Shown: one piece after another, positions 36,874 through 48,564 of the stretch
Position numbering within the stretch: position 1 is the first letter of the stretch
Layout: the number at the start of each line of letters is the position of its first letter
Origin: Paulownia fortunei
Lineage: Eukaryota > Streptophyta > Magnoliopsida > Lamiales > Paulowniaceae
NCBI GenBank assembly: GCA_019321725.1
Contig: CM033115.1
Span: forward strand, 19,354,673-19,418,672
Reading direction: 5' to 3'
DNA: 64,000 nucleotides
Position numbers and translations under genes: made by a program
The notes under the pieces: model-generated
Seen by the model: the letters and a program-made list of their open reading frames with translations, nothing else
What the model was told of the DNA's origin: nothing
Database searches by the model: none

Positions 36874-37145
36874 AAATAGAGTGATGTGAGAAACTTCTAA
36901 CTTCTAAGTTTAAGAATGAGTTGTTTTTTTTTTTTTTTTTTTTATCAGTATTCTGTCGGTGTTTTTAAGCTGTCTCTCCTAGAAATTCTCATCATCCCAT
37001 TATATAAGCATGATTACTATATGAAATTAATAATAGTAAATATTTTATTTTTGTAACTTGTACAAGAGTATCGGCGGTGGTCATGTGAGAGATGCTGGGG
37101 TTCATTTGCTATCTTAGATATTATAGATTAGAATCTTTTTTGTGT

Positions 37146-37146
<1 letters not shown>

Positions 37147-37183
<37 letters not shown>
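37147..37183. repeat. (CT)18 microsatellite
   Basis: A pure CT run, about 37 nt. Confidence 0.95.
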
Positions 37184-37187
<4 letters not shown>

Positions 37188-40100
37188 ACGTGTGTACATG
37201 TATAGTTTAACATAGTGTGTGTTGTGTGTGTAAACATATACATACATACACATGAATCTATGGCTATGTTACTAGTGAGATTGGTGGTGGGCTCCTTAGG
37301 ATCCGTTTTGAGATGGTTCGGAAAGTTTTTCGTTCCCCCCCACCCACCTCCTTGTAAGGAAAAGGAATAACTTCATGAGTCTTGTGTTTAATTTTGCAAT
37401 TTGCATTTCAAAGTTGCATTTAATGTTATATATCACCGTTTAGTTATATTTTTTTTGTCTATTCTTAATTTAAAAAATATTAATTTATTAAATTCATATA
37501 AGCATATTAATTGAAATATATTTTTTTACAGAAATTTGGAAAGATGTAAAAAATAAAAATAGTCTGTGTTACACAAACAAAAAAAAATATTAATTATGCC
37601 ACCCACAAGGGATATAGTCCGAATCCTTTATTGAAGTTGATATTTTCATCTTCTATTATAAGTGTATTATATAGTATCCTTAGCTTATATAACTTTAGTT
37701 GGAAACATTAAAAAAATAAATCAAATTTATTATAAATAATTCTATATTCATAAGGACTCTATCCTTGACTCCTACATTCACCTAAGACAAGTACATTTAT
37801 TCAAAAATCGACCATAGAATCCAATTATTTATATGTCAAAATCGAATCGATTGTAGAATTTTCCATGGGGGGGCAAAAAGTGAGTCCAAGAGACAAGATT
37901 TGCAACATGATTCTATATAGCCGTTTCAAAGAGGTGAAAATTAAGGGGCATATGAGGGGTACCTCTAGATCGATGCAACATGTGAGATATTCCCCTTATA
38001 TATGAGTGTGCATGTAACATGAATCAGAGAATAGAGGTGCGGGAATAAATATATGCGTGGGATAAGCAAAAATCCAAAGCAAGTATCACGAGAATGGCAC
38101 GACCCAGAAAAACTATCAAATATTGGAGGGGTCCTGTCTCCATGTCAGACGCTGAAACTGTGCAGCAAATGCAGAAGTGAGAGAGAAAAAATGTGTGTTT
38201 GTGTGTGTAAATTTTGGCTGGAGAAAAAGATAAAAAACAATTAAGGAGAGGACGAAGTTTTTAGAAGTCTTTTTTACGCTCTTCTCAGAATTTAAGAAAG
38301 CATTTTCTGGTTGGAATTAAATGTCGGGACTTGAAGCTGACACTGCTAGCTGTTTCTCCCAAGTTTCTAAACGTCACTAATTTCCTTCATTTTTTTTTTC
38401 TTTAAATTGGATCTAATAAAATTAAAATCTCACACCCAAACTCTGTCAAATGCTTCAATCAAATAAATTGCTTCACTAGCTCCAAAAATACGATAATGTC
38501 GCCCCTCCCTTATGTATTTTTTTTCCGTTAAATTAATATTGCAATCACTGCATATGCACTTAGATGCATAAATATTATACTAACTTATTTTTTATCAAAT
38601 TAAATATTTAATACTAGATGCGTTCACCTGGTATAAATGCACTAAGTGCACCAAAGAACAATGAGGCCCTTCTTCTCCCACTTTTACTGTTCGAATTGGT
38701 AGTATGTTTGTATATCCAATTAATACAAATACATATATAGGAGTATAATTTATGTTTAAATGGGCGAGTTAGGTAACTATATGGAAAATTTGGCTTGTAA
38801 GGGAAGACATACAACAGCAAGTTCAAGAAAGTTCTTTGGATAGTCCCACTAATTGGGCAACATAGGATTAGATGAATATGGAGAACAGCCACAAAAATTT
38901 AAAAAGATGGAAACAATCATAAGTGTGGGGAACTAGAACAGATATATAACTTTTTCCCCCTATAATGAGTATCAAAGCCATGATCAAAATAATCAGTTGG
39001 GTATCTTGGTGAAATAATTACTCATCATTTTCCTATTGTTTTACTTTAGGAGCCATTTAACTGTCCCTACTGCTACTGTGATTCATCAGAAATGAATCAA
39101 TGTCTTTTACTTTTTATGCCACCATATGAAAAATAAAATATATATAATCAGATTTTCATGCACAATTCTAATATTCTAATAAAGTTAAGGTTAATTCATG
39201 CTAGCTGACATTAACTCTTAAAAAAATGGCTTTCCTAGGTCTAGAAAGGAAAAGGGAAGGAAAAGAAAAAGAGGGAATAATTATCATTATTATGAATATT
39301 ATTTTATTTTATTCTTATTGAAGAGGGTTGTTTATATATTTTTTTCCTTGGAGAAAAAAAAAAAAGGTGTTCGATTTTTGGAGATATTCTTGGAAACTTT
39401 TTAGGCCAATAATTCAAGCACCTGTGCCACCTCAGCAAAATCGAAGCCAAATTTTGCAGGGTCAAAGAAACAGGAAGCCCCCCAATGGTAAATAGTTCAT
39501 GGCACTGTATGTATTTTGGGCAGGAAAACAGAAGACAGAAGGAAAGGTAAGAGTGAGCAGAGAGTATATATGTCTATATGCATGATGTTTTATTAAAGTT
39601 TGGAATATTATTGAAAGAGAAGAGAAGGGGAGAAGAAGAAGAAGGAAAAAATGTCATCACTCCACAGGCTTTAAATCCCATCACGTAATTCGAAGTGTGG
39701 CTTTTCCTTATACAATCTGCAAAGGAAGCAGAAGGCAGTAGGAGTAGAAAATGATGGGGATCCGAAAATGTGTGCGTGTGTGAGAGAGACTAGTGCGTGT
39801 TGTGTGTGTGTGGTTTGGTGCCATTAAACAACAAGAGGAAACCTACAAAATGTAAAGAAGACACACTCGTTTGACGTGAAGTGATTCCACCACCTTCTTC
39901 TTCATCTTCCTTAATTCTTTATTTAATTATCCCTATAATAAATTGCAATCTTGGAAAGGAGGGGATATGTTGTCTCTAATGACTAAATTGCCCCTCGGAT
40001 TGCATGAGATGATAATCATTTTTTCAGAATTATTACTGGTTATCAACCATTTTCGCAAAGCTAACACATGCATTTGCGTACATTGATTCATTAATCCTTA

Positions 40101-40562
40101 GTGAAGTTCTATTTGTAACCTTAATCCTAAAATCCTAATAAGTGTTTTCCTTGTATTAAACAACTAATGTTAAACATAAAGATAGTGAATTTTTTTTATC
40201 ATATTATTATTATGGGGTAATGAATCTAAGTGGTTTAAGATAATTGATTATGAAAAGAACCATATGTAGAAAATTCCACAGAAGAATACAAAATTATCCA
40301 GTTTAGAAACACTGGCAATGAAGCAGATAGTCCAGCAAAACAGCAGTATCAGTGTTTAAAAGATGAAAGACAAACAAAAAGAAGAAAAAAGTTTTTCCCA
40401 AAAAAGGACAATGAAAAGGAGCAGAAGGGTGCCACCGTCAATTACTTCCCCACTTACCCTCTCTTGTGCGTGATTTTTCGAGTGTGTGCGCGCCGGGGAT
40501 CAAAATTCAGTACACAACGAAAGAAAGAAAAAAGTACTAATAAATAAAAAAGAAAGAGAGAG

Positions 40563-40602
40563 AGAGGGGGTGGGGGGGGGGTGGGGTGGGGGGGGGGTGG
40601 GA
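40563..40602 (+). repeat. G-rich tract with G-quadruplex pattern, upstream of HSFB4
   Basis: After a GA run, long G runs are broken by single T (GGGGG-T-G9-T-GGGG-T-G10-T-GGG). It lies about 290-330 bp before the HSFB4 start codon on the coding strand. Confidence 0.85.
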
Positions 40603-40890
40603 TTGTCACGGGTTTGTCTTGAAAGGCCCTTATTTCACAGTCCTAGACAGACAGACACATATTCCTCTCTCACTACATACCCGAGGTTTCCTTGGTAAAT
40701 ATAAAAATTTCACAGCCTCCCACCCCCCGGCTCACCCATCCCTTCCTCAAAACTCAACAATCTCTATACAAATTACTTCACTTCCACTCATCAAAGCCCC
40801 CCTCAAAACCCCAAACCCTCATTTTCAAGAACCACAAAAAAAATCTATCAAGAAAAAGTTGTCTAGCTTATTTTCTTGCAATTTTTTTCC

Positions 40891-42131
40891 ATGGCTTTGA
40901 TGCTAGATAACTGTGAAGGTATATTGTTATCTTTAGACTCACACAAATCAGTTCCGGCTCCATTTTTGACCAAAACATATCAGCTTGTTGATGATCCAAC
41001 CACCGACCACATAGTTTCTTGGGGAGAAGATGACACCACCTTTGTTGTTTGGCGGCCGCCGGAGTTTGCCCGTGACCTCCTCCCAAACTATTTCAAGCAC
41101 AACAACTTCTCTAGCTTCGTCCGCCAACTCAACACCTATGTAAGTTTTCAGTTACACACACTAGAACATGCATACAGATTAGTGATGTAAAAGCTTATCT
41201 GTGTTTCAAATGCATGAAATAATGTTTTAATGATGAACTTACTTACTTGGGTTTTCGTTTTTTTTTTTTCTTTTTGATGAACTAGGGTTTCAGAAAGATT
41301 GTCCCAGATAGATGGGAGTTTGCAAATGAGTTCTTCAAGAAAGGGGAGAAACACTTGCTATGTGAGATCCACCGGAGGAAAACTGCTCAGCCGCAAGTGG
41401 CCCTTAACCACCACCACCACCCCATCACTGGCCAAAGTTTTTTCCCCTACCCTACCCGAGTCAGCATCTCCCCACCTGATTCAGATGAACAACCAAACAA
41501 CTGGTGCGACTCACCACCACCGCTCTCATCCCCCACTGGCGGCGTCTCCGCCGTGACCAACGCCACAAGTGGTGTTGGTTGTAATGGCTATAACAACACC
41601 GCCTCATTGACGGCACTTTCTGAAGATAATGAAAGGCTTAGAAGAAACAACAATATGCTCATGTCTGAACTAGCCCACATGAGGAAACTATACAACGACA
41701 TTATATACTTTGTCCAGAACCATGTGAAACCTGTAGCTCCAAGCAATTCTTATCATTCCTCTTTATTTCTTTGTAACTCAACCCAGCCTTCTCCACCTGC
41801 CAACCCCATTAATGGCTCCTCAATGCTGCAGAAGCCTTTGAATCAACTCATTGGGTACCAACAGATGGCACCGAACCCTAAGCAAGGTAATGGTTTTTTG
41901 GGTTCCTTGAACATCAACTCTTCTCCTAGCAAGACTTCACAGAGCAGTGTGACAATTCTTGAAGAGCCCGCAAACAGTGAACCCTGCAGAACTAAACTGT
42001 TTGGTGTGCCTCTGTCTTCCAAGAAAAGATTGCACCCAGAATATAATTCTTCTATGGAGACAAACAAGACAAGATTGGTTCTGGAAAAGGATGATTTAGG
42101 GTTGAATCTCATGCCTCCTTTTCCATGTTAG
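40891..42131 (+). CDS. HSFB4: class B heat-shock transcription factor HSFB4 (SCHIZORIZA type)
   Basis: Two exons, 40891-41139 and 41286-42131, give 364 aa. The single intron sits after LNTY in the DNA-binding domain, its usual place in plant HSFs. The domain (about 21-115) starts [20 protein letters not shown] and includes [16 protein letters not shown] and [18 protein letters not shown] His/Pro-rich linker is followed by the class B oligomerisation domain HR-A/B (about 191-230, [20 protein letters not shown]) and the HSFB4-typical [20 protein letters not shown]. The C-terminus has the class B repressor motif KLFGVPL (320-326), a basic SSKKR that may be the NLS, and an EAR-like LGLNL. Arabidopsis HSFB4/SCZ acts as a repressor-type factor in root stem-cell and ground-tissue fate rather than heat response (literature knowledge). 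ATG 40891 is preferred: context CCATGG, family-like N-terminus, and no upstream ATG in the leader back to about 40700. Confidence 0.95.
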
Positions 42132-43539
42132 CTTTTCTTCTCACACCCCCATTCTAGGAGGGAAAGAAAAAAGTTCAAGTCTTTACAGTTATATCTCCTG
42201 CTTCTATCTTCTGTATCTTTAATCTTATGTTTTAGTATTTTTGATCACTGGTAGAAGTGATATCTTGAGAAGATGTTTCTGATTGAGAGTACGCGTGGGT
42301 GTTTTGTGACTTGCTTCTGTGTAAATACAACTGTACCTTCGATATTTATCTTGTTCCCCCAGCCATGAATGCAGGTGGGTTTTGGTTAGAGTGAAAGAAG
42401 ATCAAGTCCTCCAAGATAATGTCTCTTTAGTTCCATTGCCTTTCTTCTCTTTTTTCTTTTCCCTATTTTTCAATTTTGGTGATCCAGCATTCAAAGACCC
42501 TCGATAATTGGATCTCAACTCTTCTCCTTGCTTTTTTTGTTCTCTCTTTCTGTTTTGCTATCTGAATGTTTCAGTCAGATTATTTAATGCACACTTCAGA
42601 GAGAGACAGAGGGAGGGGGAGAGAGGACCTGAACATGAACCTTTTCTTTTTTCAGTTCTACTGAGGAGAAAACTCAGAAAGGTTGCAGCCTGGCTTTCAA
42701 TGGCAAATTTTCTTGTTTTTTGTTTTCTGGGACTTGTCTGATCAAAAGCATTAATGTATCATACGTACACGTATGACCATATCTTCAAGAAATTAGTCGT
42801 ACAAGATTCAATTTTTGGATTAATAAATCAATAGAAATAATTTAAAATCAATATATATTAGTATATATTTATAAGCAGCCTTACTCAAAAGAATAACTTA
42901 GGATTTCACGAATTTTCTATATATTTCAAAGTGTCATTATTGCTGTAATTATCACTATGGTGGTTATTATTATCCAGTAAGAAAGTCCCACTAAGATTTA
43001 GTAAAAGAAGGCCATCATGTGTCTTCTGATTATGGTTAAGATCTCCATTTCTCGTTTATCTGAAACTGTACAGTCAGTCACGCAAAAGTGAGGAAACAAA
43101 CACAGAGACGAGAACAAAAACGAATGTATAAATATATAAATATAAGGAGTAAAGGAACAGGGTGAGTTATCCCATGAAAGCGAAATGAGGGAAGAAACTG
43201 ACCGAAAATGTTGTTTCAAATGTTTCTATCAAGGCTTCTATACTTCTTCTCATGACCAGAAAACATTTGCTTTTTCCTGCTTGAGTATCTGATCTCTTTA
43301 ACGCTTTGGATCCCCCCTCCCCTTTCTTGTTACTAAAAAAATTAACCCCTCTTCACACGATGTTTTATTTTATATCACATATGATACATGCAAGTCAAAT
43401 GTACATTAACAAATATTTAAATATAAAAAATAAAACATCAAATTAGATATGCTCTCCACAAACCCACTTCTCCATTGCAAAAAATCCAAATAGTGAGCAG
43501 TGAAAAACCCAAAAAAAAAAAACGGAATTCTTGAACGTT

Positions 43540-43648
43540 ATATATGTTTGAGTATTTTTGCAAATGATTCCAAACGACCTTCGCTGACCGTTAGGTAATA
43601 AATATATGTCTGAGTATTTTTGCAAATGATTCCAAACAACCTTCGCTG
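43540..43648. repeat. 47-bp direct repeat, two copies 62 bp apart
   Basis: 43540-43586 and 43602-43648 are alike except for two positions (ATATATGTTTGAG/ATATATGTCTGAG and AAACGACC/AAACAACC). The 15-bp spacer ACCGTTAGGTAATAA lies between them. Confidence 0.9.
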
Positions 43649-44227
43649 GAAAATCCCATCTCTTTTTACTCCAATACTTTGCTTGTTCCTTTGTCCAACA
43701 ATAACATAAGGTTAGAGTTTCAATGGAAAGTTTGACTAAGCATTTTCTGCTAGCTTTTGCTTTTCTTTACTAGTGTTACTACTATTAATTTCCACAGACA
43801 GAAGGAAATTTTGTGGAAATACTCAAATGGGGACAAAGAGTGAATTTTTTGGATAATTTTACTGTAATACTCGCGTTCATCTCATACTATTGAATTAATT
43901 ATAATGGGTGGCAGAACCACCCTCCTATAATCCAATGTTCATTAATTCATTCAAGTACAATGTATCTACTGTAGAATGACTTGAGGCATAGAGAACTAAG
44001 AATAAGAAAGTCAAATCTAAAGAGCAAGAAGAAGAAGGAGAATGAGTTAAATGTAGGAATAATGTTAGATTAGAAAATCTTGGTCGTGCAATGATCTGGT
44101 CTCACACAAAACGAAAAAAAAAAAAAAAAAAACGAAAAAAGAAAAAAGAAAAAAGCCCTAACCCCAGTTCTGTCTTCACCTAACCCTTCCTTTTCTTGGT
44201 TCTTGTCTTCTTTTGTGGAGGTGTTGG

Positions 44228-44251
44228 CACGTGACCACGAAGTTGCACGTG
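44228..44251. promoter_or_regulatory. pair of CACGTG G-boxes
   Basis: CACGTG at 44228-44233 and 44246-44251, with starts 18 bp apart. G-boxes bind bHLH and bZIP factors. No gene is recognised close by, so function is speculative. Confidence 0.35.
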
Positions 44252-45002
44252 CACTGTTTATAGATACAAGATAATAAATAAGAGAGTAAATAAAACCAGA
44301 AAAAAGAAAAAAAATGGTGGAAATTGAGGGTGTGTGTATATAAAAAGTGAAGAGTATACGGATCATCAGGTAAAGATGCTTTAAGAAGATGAGTGTTTGC
44401 ATGTTGCTTAACAGCCCAGTTTTTTGAAAGTTGGGAAAGGAAAAAGGGTGTAATTTTGTATTGATAGATTTTTCTTGGTTTAGTCTTTTTAGTGCACTTT
44501 ATTGACATTATATTTGGTATAACACTTTATTGACAATTTAAACATCGATTTTATACATGGGAATGAGCAACTTTATATACATGTAGACCTAAAGTTTTCC
44601 AAAGACCTTTGCTTTAATGGAAGGTTCAAAAATTCTTTTCAATCATTTTTTTTTTTTCCTTTGGGCTTCCTAGAAATGGGGTTATATGATTAGCTAGTCT
44701 TTGAAAATGTTCTCTTATTATATACTAATGCTAATTATGGGGGAAATGAGAAGGCTACTTAGTGCAGTATATATGTGCATTTATAGAGATGAAATCATGA
44801 AATTGAGCTCCACTGTGTGGATTGTATAGTATCTTTGTCAAGTATTAAAAAAATCAAATTTAGATGTAATGGGAGAGAGTAAAGATGAAAATTTGTAATT
44901 AGAATCAAAGTTAAACTTCCATTATGATAATGTCTTGTCTAGAGACATTAAATATAAATGTCTTTTCTTCGTAATAGTTAAAATTTTAAATGGAAGGTTT
45001 AC

Positions 45003-45026
45003 ATATATATATATATATATATATAT
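45003..45026. repeat. (AT)n microsatellite
   Basis: A pure AT run. Confidence 0.9.
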
Positions 45027-47024
45027 TTAAAGAGAATACTAATTATTTTCAACTTCTTTTATGTGACTCGAAATGTAGTAATTGGGTCACGTTAGGGAAA
45101 TTTCAGGTTTCAAGTCTCACTGCTTGCATTTATGAAAGATAATTCTATTATTATAGGTTGTCATAAAAAAAAAAAATCAGTACATTTTGGGGGCATGTTA
45201 GAGAGGCATTTAAAATCAAATGCCTTTAATTTATTGAAAAAAAAAATGTCGCTTAATAGAATTGTGATTTTAAAAGTATTTAACTCTTCTTTTGTATTTT
45301 TTTTCCTTTTTTTTAGTTTGAGATCTATTTGGCTTCAAAGCACCCAACAATTTATCTTAATAGGAAAAGAAATGATATTTTTTAAGGATGTTTTTTGGTT
45401 TAGTGGTTGCAAGACCCGTTTAAGAAAGCATCATCATGACAATATATCCGAAAAGAAAATTATTAAGCAAGAAATTGTGGATTATTTGATGTGCTAACTA
45501 ACGACCTTGGAAAATCATTCTAGTACTTTTCATAATTCATTAGATTCAAGATTCATAATTTAGGAATCACCATGTGTCACATCATTTGCAATTAAGTTCC
45601 TAATTATATGTTTTCGTTCATCTATTAATAACCACTCAATCCTTAAAACATCATTTCAAAACATTATATCTTCAAGAAAGGAGAACATTAATTGCAATGG
45701 TTTCCTAGATTGAATCAAGTACAAAATCTACTTATTGAACTATAAATATGATGGGTTGATTTGAGTATACTTCTTAAAAAGCTAGTTTCGAGATAATTAC
45801 AATTATTTATGTATATTCGGACTCTAAATTAATAAATGATTATAATTATCTTAAAAATTCAAAACTATTGTGTAATGATGGTGAAATGTTGATGATTTGA
45901 TTCCTAGGTTATGTGGTATCAAATGCAGAGGAAAAAACAAAAAGGGAAAATGAGACAAAGCTGAATGTTAAGGTATATATATTCATAATTGAGGAATATG
46001 TTAAGCATGGATTGCCAACAAGATTTAACAGTTACCGTTCATCATCTGCACGTTTTCTTAATTTAATAACATAGGTTTTTAACTTAAGTATTTTTCAGTA
46101 TGTGTACGCTAACGCATGCAAATCAGGATAGTAATTTTATTAGAAGCAAGAGCTTGTACAAAATTTAAGGACAAAAAAAAAAAAAAAAATACAAGAAACG
46201 AATACATAATAGAAAATTATGTATGATCTATGGACATTTATAGAATTCTTAGTGATTAATGATAAAGAATTCAATCAGTTGGTTTTAATATCATTATTTT
46301 GATTTAATATTAGCATTTTATCGCAATTTTAACATCATTAATTTGCACCATCAAAGTTCAAAAATTATACCACACAATTTAACGGTATATGAATCCAAGT
46401 TAATTTGGGTAATAATTGATAATGATCCAACTGTAAAGTGTATACACAAGTGCGTGATTGATCAAAATTCACTATATTATGCTAAAAATTTCAGTTGAAT
46501 ATTCATGATTAGCAAAGCTTTATGTTTCATATTTTTTAATTGATTTGTACACCAATAATTAAAAAAAATGAAAAAAAAAATCTGACAGTATCAATCAAAA
46601 ATCAAACTTAGAATATCTAATTATTACCCATATGAATATTTAATTAACTAGAACTTAAGATCTGAATATATATATATATTATATTTAGAGTTTATAAGCT
46701 CTTCAATTAAAATTTTTTGGCTAAACACTCATGTGGAACTTATAAATATTTAAATATTTTGATATTTTATAAGAAATTTATAGACTCAGCCGAAGGTCCT
46801 CTATGTCCATTGACATGACCTCTGGTCAATAATGGGTATTGCTCCATTGGTCAGGCCCATAAATAAGATTATTACCAAGCCCAAATTGTCAGGATATCGG
46901 ATTATAAGTGGGCATTATGATACAATTGGTTTACAAATATAACAAAAATTATAAAGCGCAAGGCAAGTAACAAATTTTGTCGATCAAAAAATTTGAAAAT
47001 TCGTGTCATAAAATCCCTTTAACG

Positions 47025-47635
47025 TCATTTTCAATCCATTATATCAAATTTGATATAAATTTTATATCAAATTTAATATTTTGGTATAATTTAATTAAAA
47101 TTATTTTTAATTACTATATTAAATTTTACACTAAATAAATATTTTATTTTTTTATTTTATTTTTCAACTATTACTTATTTATTTTTTATAAAATTATTTA
47201 ATTATTTATATTTTATTGATACTAATTTTACTAAATAAAAAATTATATATAATTAATATTATATTTATTAATTATATTATAAAAATAAATATTATAATTA
47301 ATATCAAATAACGAAAAATACTATATTACAAGTAATGTTATTTTAATTATTTATTAATTATGATAATTAATTATTATAAATATTATTGTAAAATAATAAA
47401 AAATTTAAAATTAAATTATAAATTAATTAAATATAGAATATAGAATATAAATGAAATTAAAATTAAGAATAAAATAAATATATATATATATATTATATTA
47501 AATTTGGTGTAAATAAATAATATTATATTAAATTTAATATAATATTATTTATTTATATTAAATTTAGTATAATATTTAATGTTTTATTAAAAATAAATTT
47601 ATATGAAATTTAATGTTTTGGTGTAGGATTTGATG
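47025..47635. mobile_element. AT-extreme block, probable decayed MITE
   Basis: About 600 bp with almost no G or C. The left part has TATCAAATTTGATATAAATT and TTTTGGTATAAT. The right part has TTAAATTTGGTGTAAAT, several TTAAATTTAATATAAT-like units in both orientations, and ends TTTTGGTGTAGGATTTGATG. The ends look like degenerate inverted copies of one another. A Harbinger- or hAT-type MITE is my guess from pattern memory. It stops exactly where a GC-richer, leader-like sequence begins. Confidence 0.4.
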
Positions 47636-48564
47636 ATGGATGGCAGATGGGCTGATACCTTTTCATTCCCGCCACCGAAGACCTCCACTCTCCTCTCCGC
47701 CACTCGTCGTCGCTTTCTCTCCACTGCCAGCAGCCCTCCTTTTTTCTTTCTCTCTTCCCCCGCGCGCAGTTTCTTTACTCTCCTCCACCTAATACTGCTC
47801 CGCCGGAGAGTGGTAAACTGTTTTCCCTCCACTTTCTGTTTTTTCTTGATCCCCTGATTTCTTTTCATTACACTGCGAATTTTTTTGCTTCGTTTTGATT
47901 TAATTGTTGATGTTCTGTTTTTTTTTTCTGTCTTTCTTTTTTTTTTTCCTTGCTGAGAACTTTGTAAATTTTGACTCCTTTTATGTGAGTATGGTGATTT
48001 AAGGCTGATTTCTTTTTTATCTTTTTGAAAATTGAGTGAAACATCGATTAGCATGAGAAATTCGACGTGATTGGTCGTTTTATTATATTCATCTTGACAC
48101 CCTGTAGATTTTGTAGCATTATCTCTTCTCTTTTGCTATGGCTGTGATTTTGTTGGTCCTATCTTCAGTGATTATGGGATTGTGAATTTTTCTATAAAAG
48201 GGTTTTGGATATCTGGGTTATGCTATTTTTGTGTTTATAATCGCCATGGTATTGGATGATCGAGATTTTGGGTAATTTTTTTTGGGATAGCAGAGGTAGT
48301 TGGATTAATGGGATAGCGTACTTCAAAGATGTTCTTTTATTTGTTTTGTCAATAAAAGTTATTTACAGATTTTCTTTTGATTGTGCAGGTTCGGTTAATA
48401 ATGTTCTTGTCATCAGACAGCAGCAGAATACAAATCCTTGGACATGTATAAATTCCCTGGCTTCTACCTTAAGGAGGCATGCTTTATTATTACCACTTGC
48501 ACTGGCAAAGTATGCTAATTCACCAGATGAGAATGCTTACAAGAAAGTATTGGCAAGTCCTTAG
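47636..48564 (+). other. possible unrecognised transcript (short gene or non-coding RNA)
   Basis: 47636-47812 abruptly becomes GC- and pyrimidine-rich, like the leader or first exon of a plant gene. It has an open frame with a mitochondrial-targeting look (ATRRRFLSTASSPP) and a possible donor, GTGGTAAAC, at 47812/47813. A T-rich, intron-like stretch follows, then a candidate acceptor TTGTGCAG at 48381-48388 and an exon-like block to TAG at 48562-48564 (open frame with NVLVIRQQQNTNPWTCINSL and LRRHALLLPLALAKYA). The two open frames do not join in phase across these sites, and I recognise neither. It could be a non-coding RNA, a gene fragment, or a small gene with another splice pattern. Confidence 0.25.

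Larger units (their letters stand above)
31301..40562. other. gene-poor spacer upstream of HSFB4
   Basis: It contains many microsatellites, poly(A/T), C- and G-runs. 33125-33380 carries CTCGAGCTCAACTCGAG-like degenerate motifs typical of decayed transposons. 34200-34390 is a polypyrimidine stretch. No open frame shows a recognisable protein. Distal HSFB4 regulatory DNA may be included but cannot be pinpointed. Confidence 0.45.
42132..47024. other. spacer downstream of HSFB4
   Basis: The HSFB4 3' UTR probably occupies the first 300-500 bp. The rest has a 47-bp direct repeat (43540-43648), a G-box pair (44228-44251), poly(A) at 44114-44130, (AT)n at 45003-45026 and AT-rich sequence. Open frames at 44070-44508 (minus) and 45132-45497 (plus) are low-complexity and resemble nothing. 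No gene is supported. Confidence 0.45.

Noticed and set aside
40876..40890. Start of HSFB4 five codons upstream
   Set aside because: The codon there is TTG, not ATG. ATG at 40891 has a good context and matches the family N-terminus.
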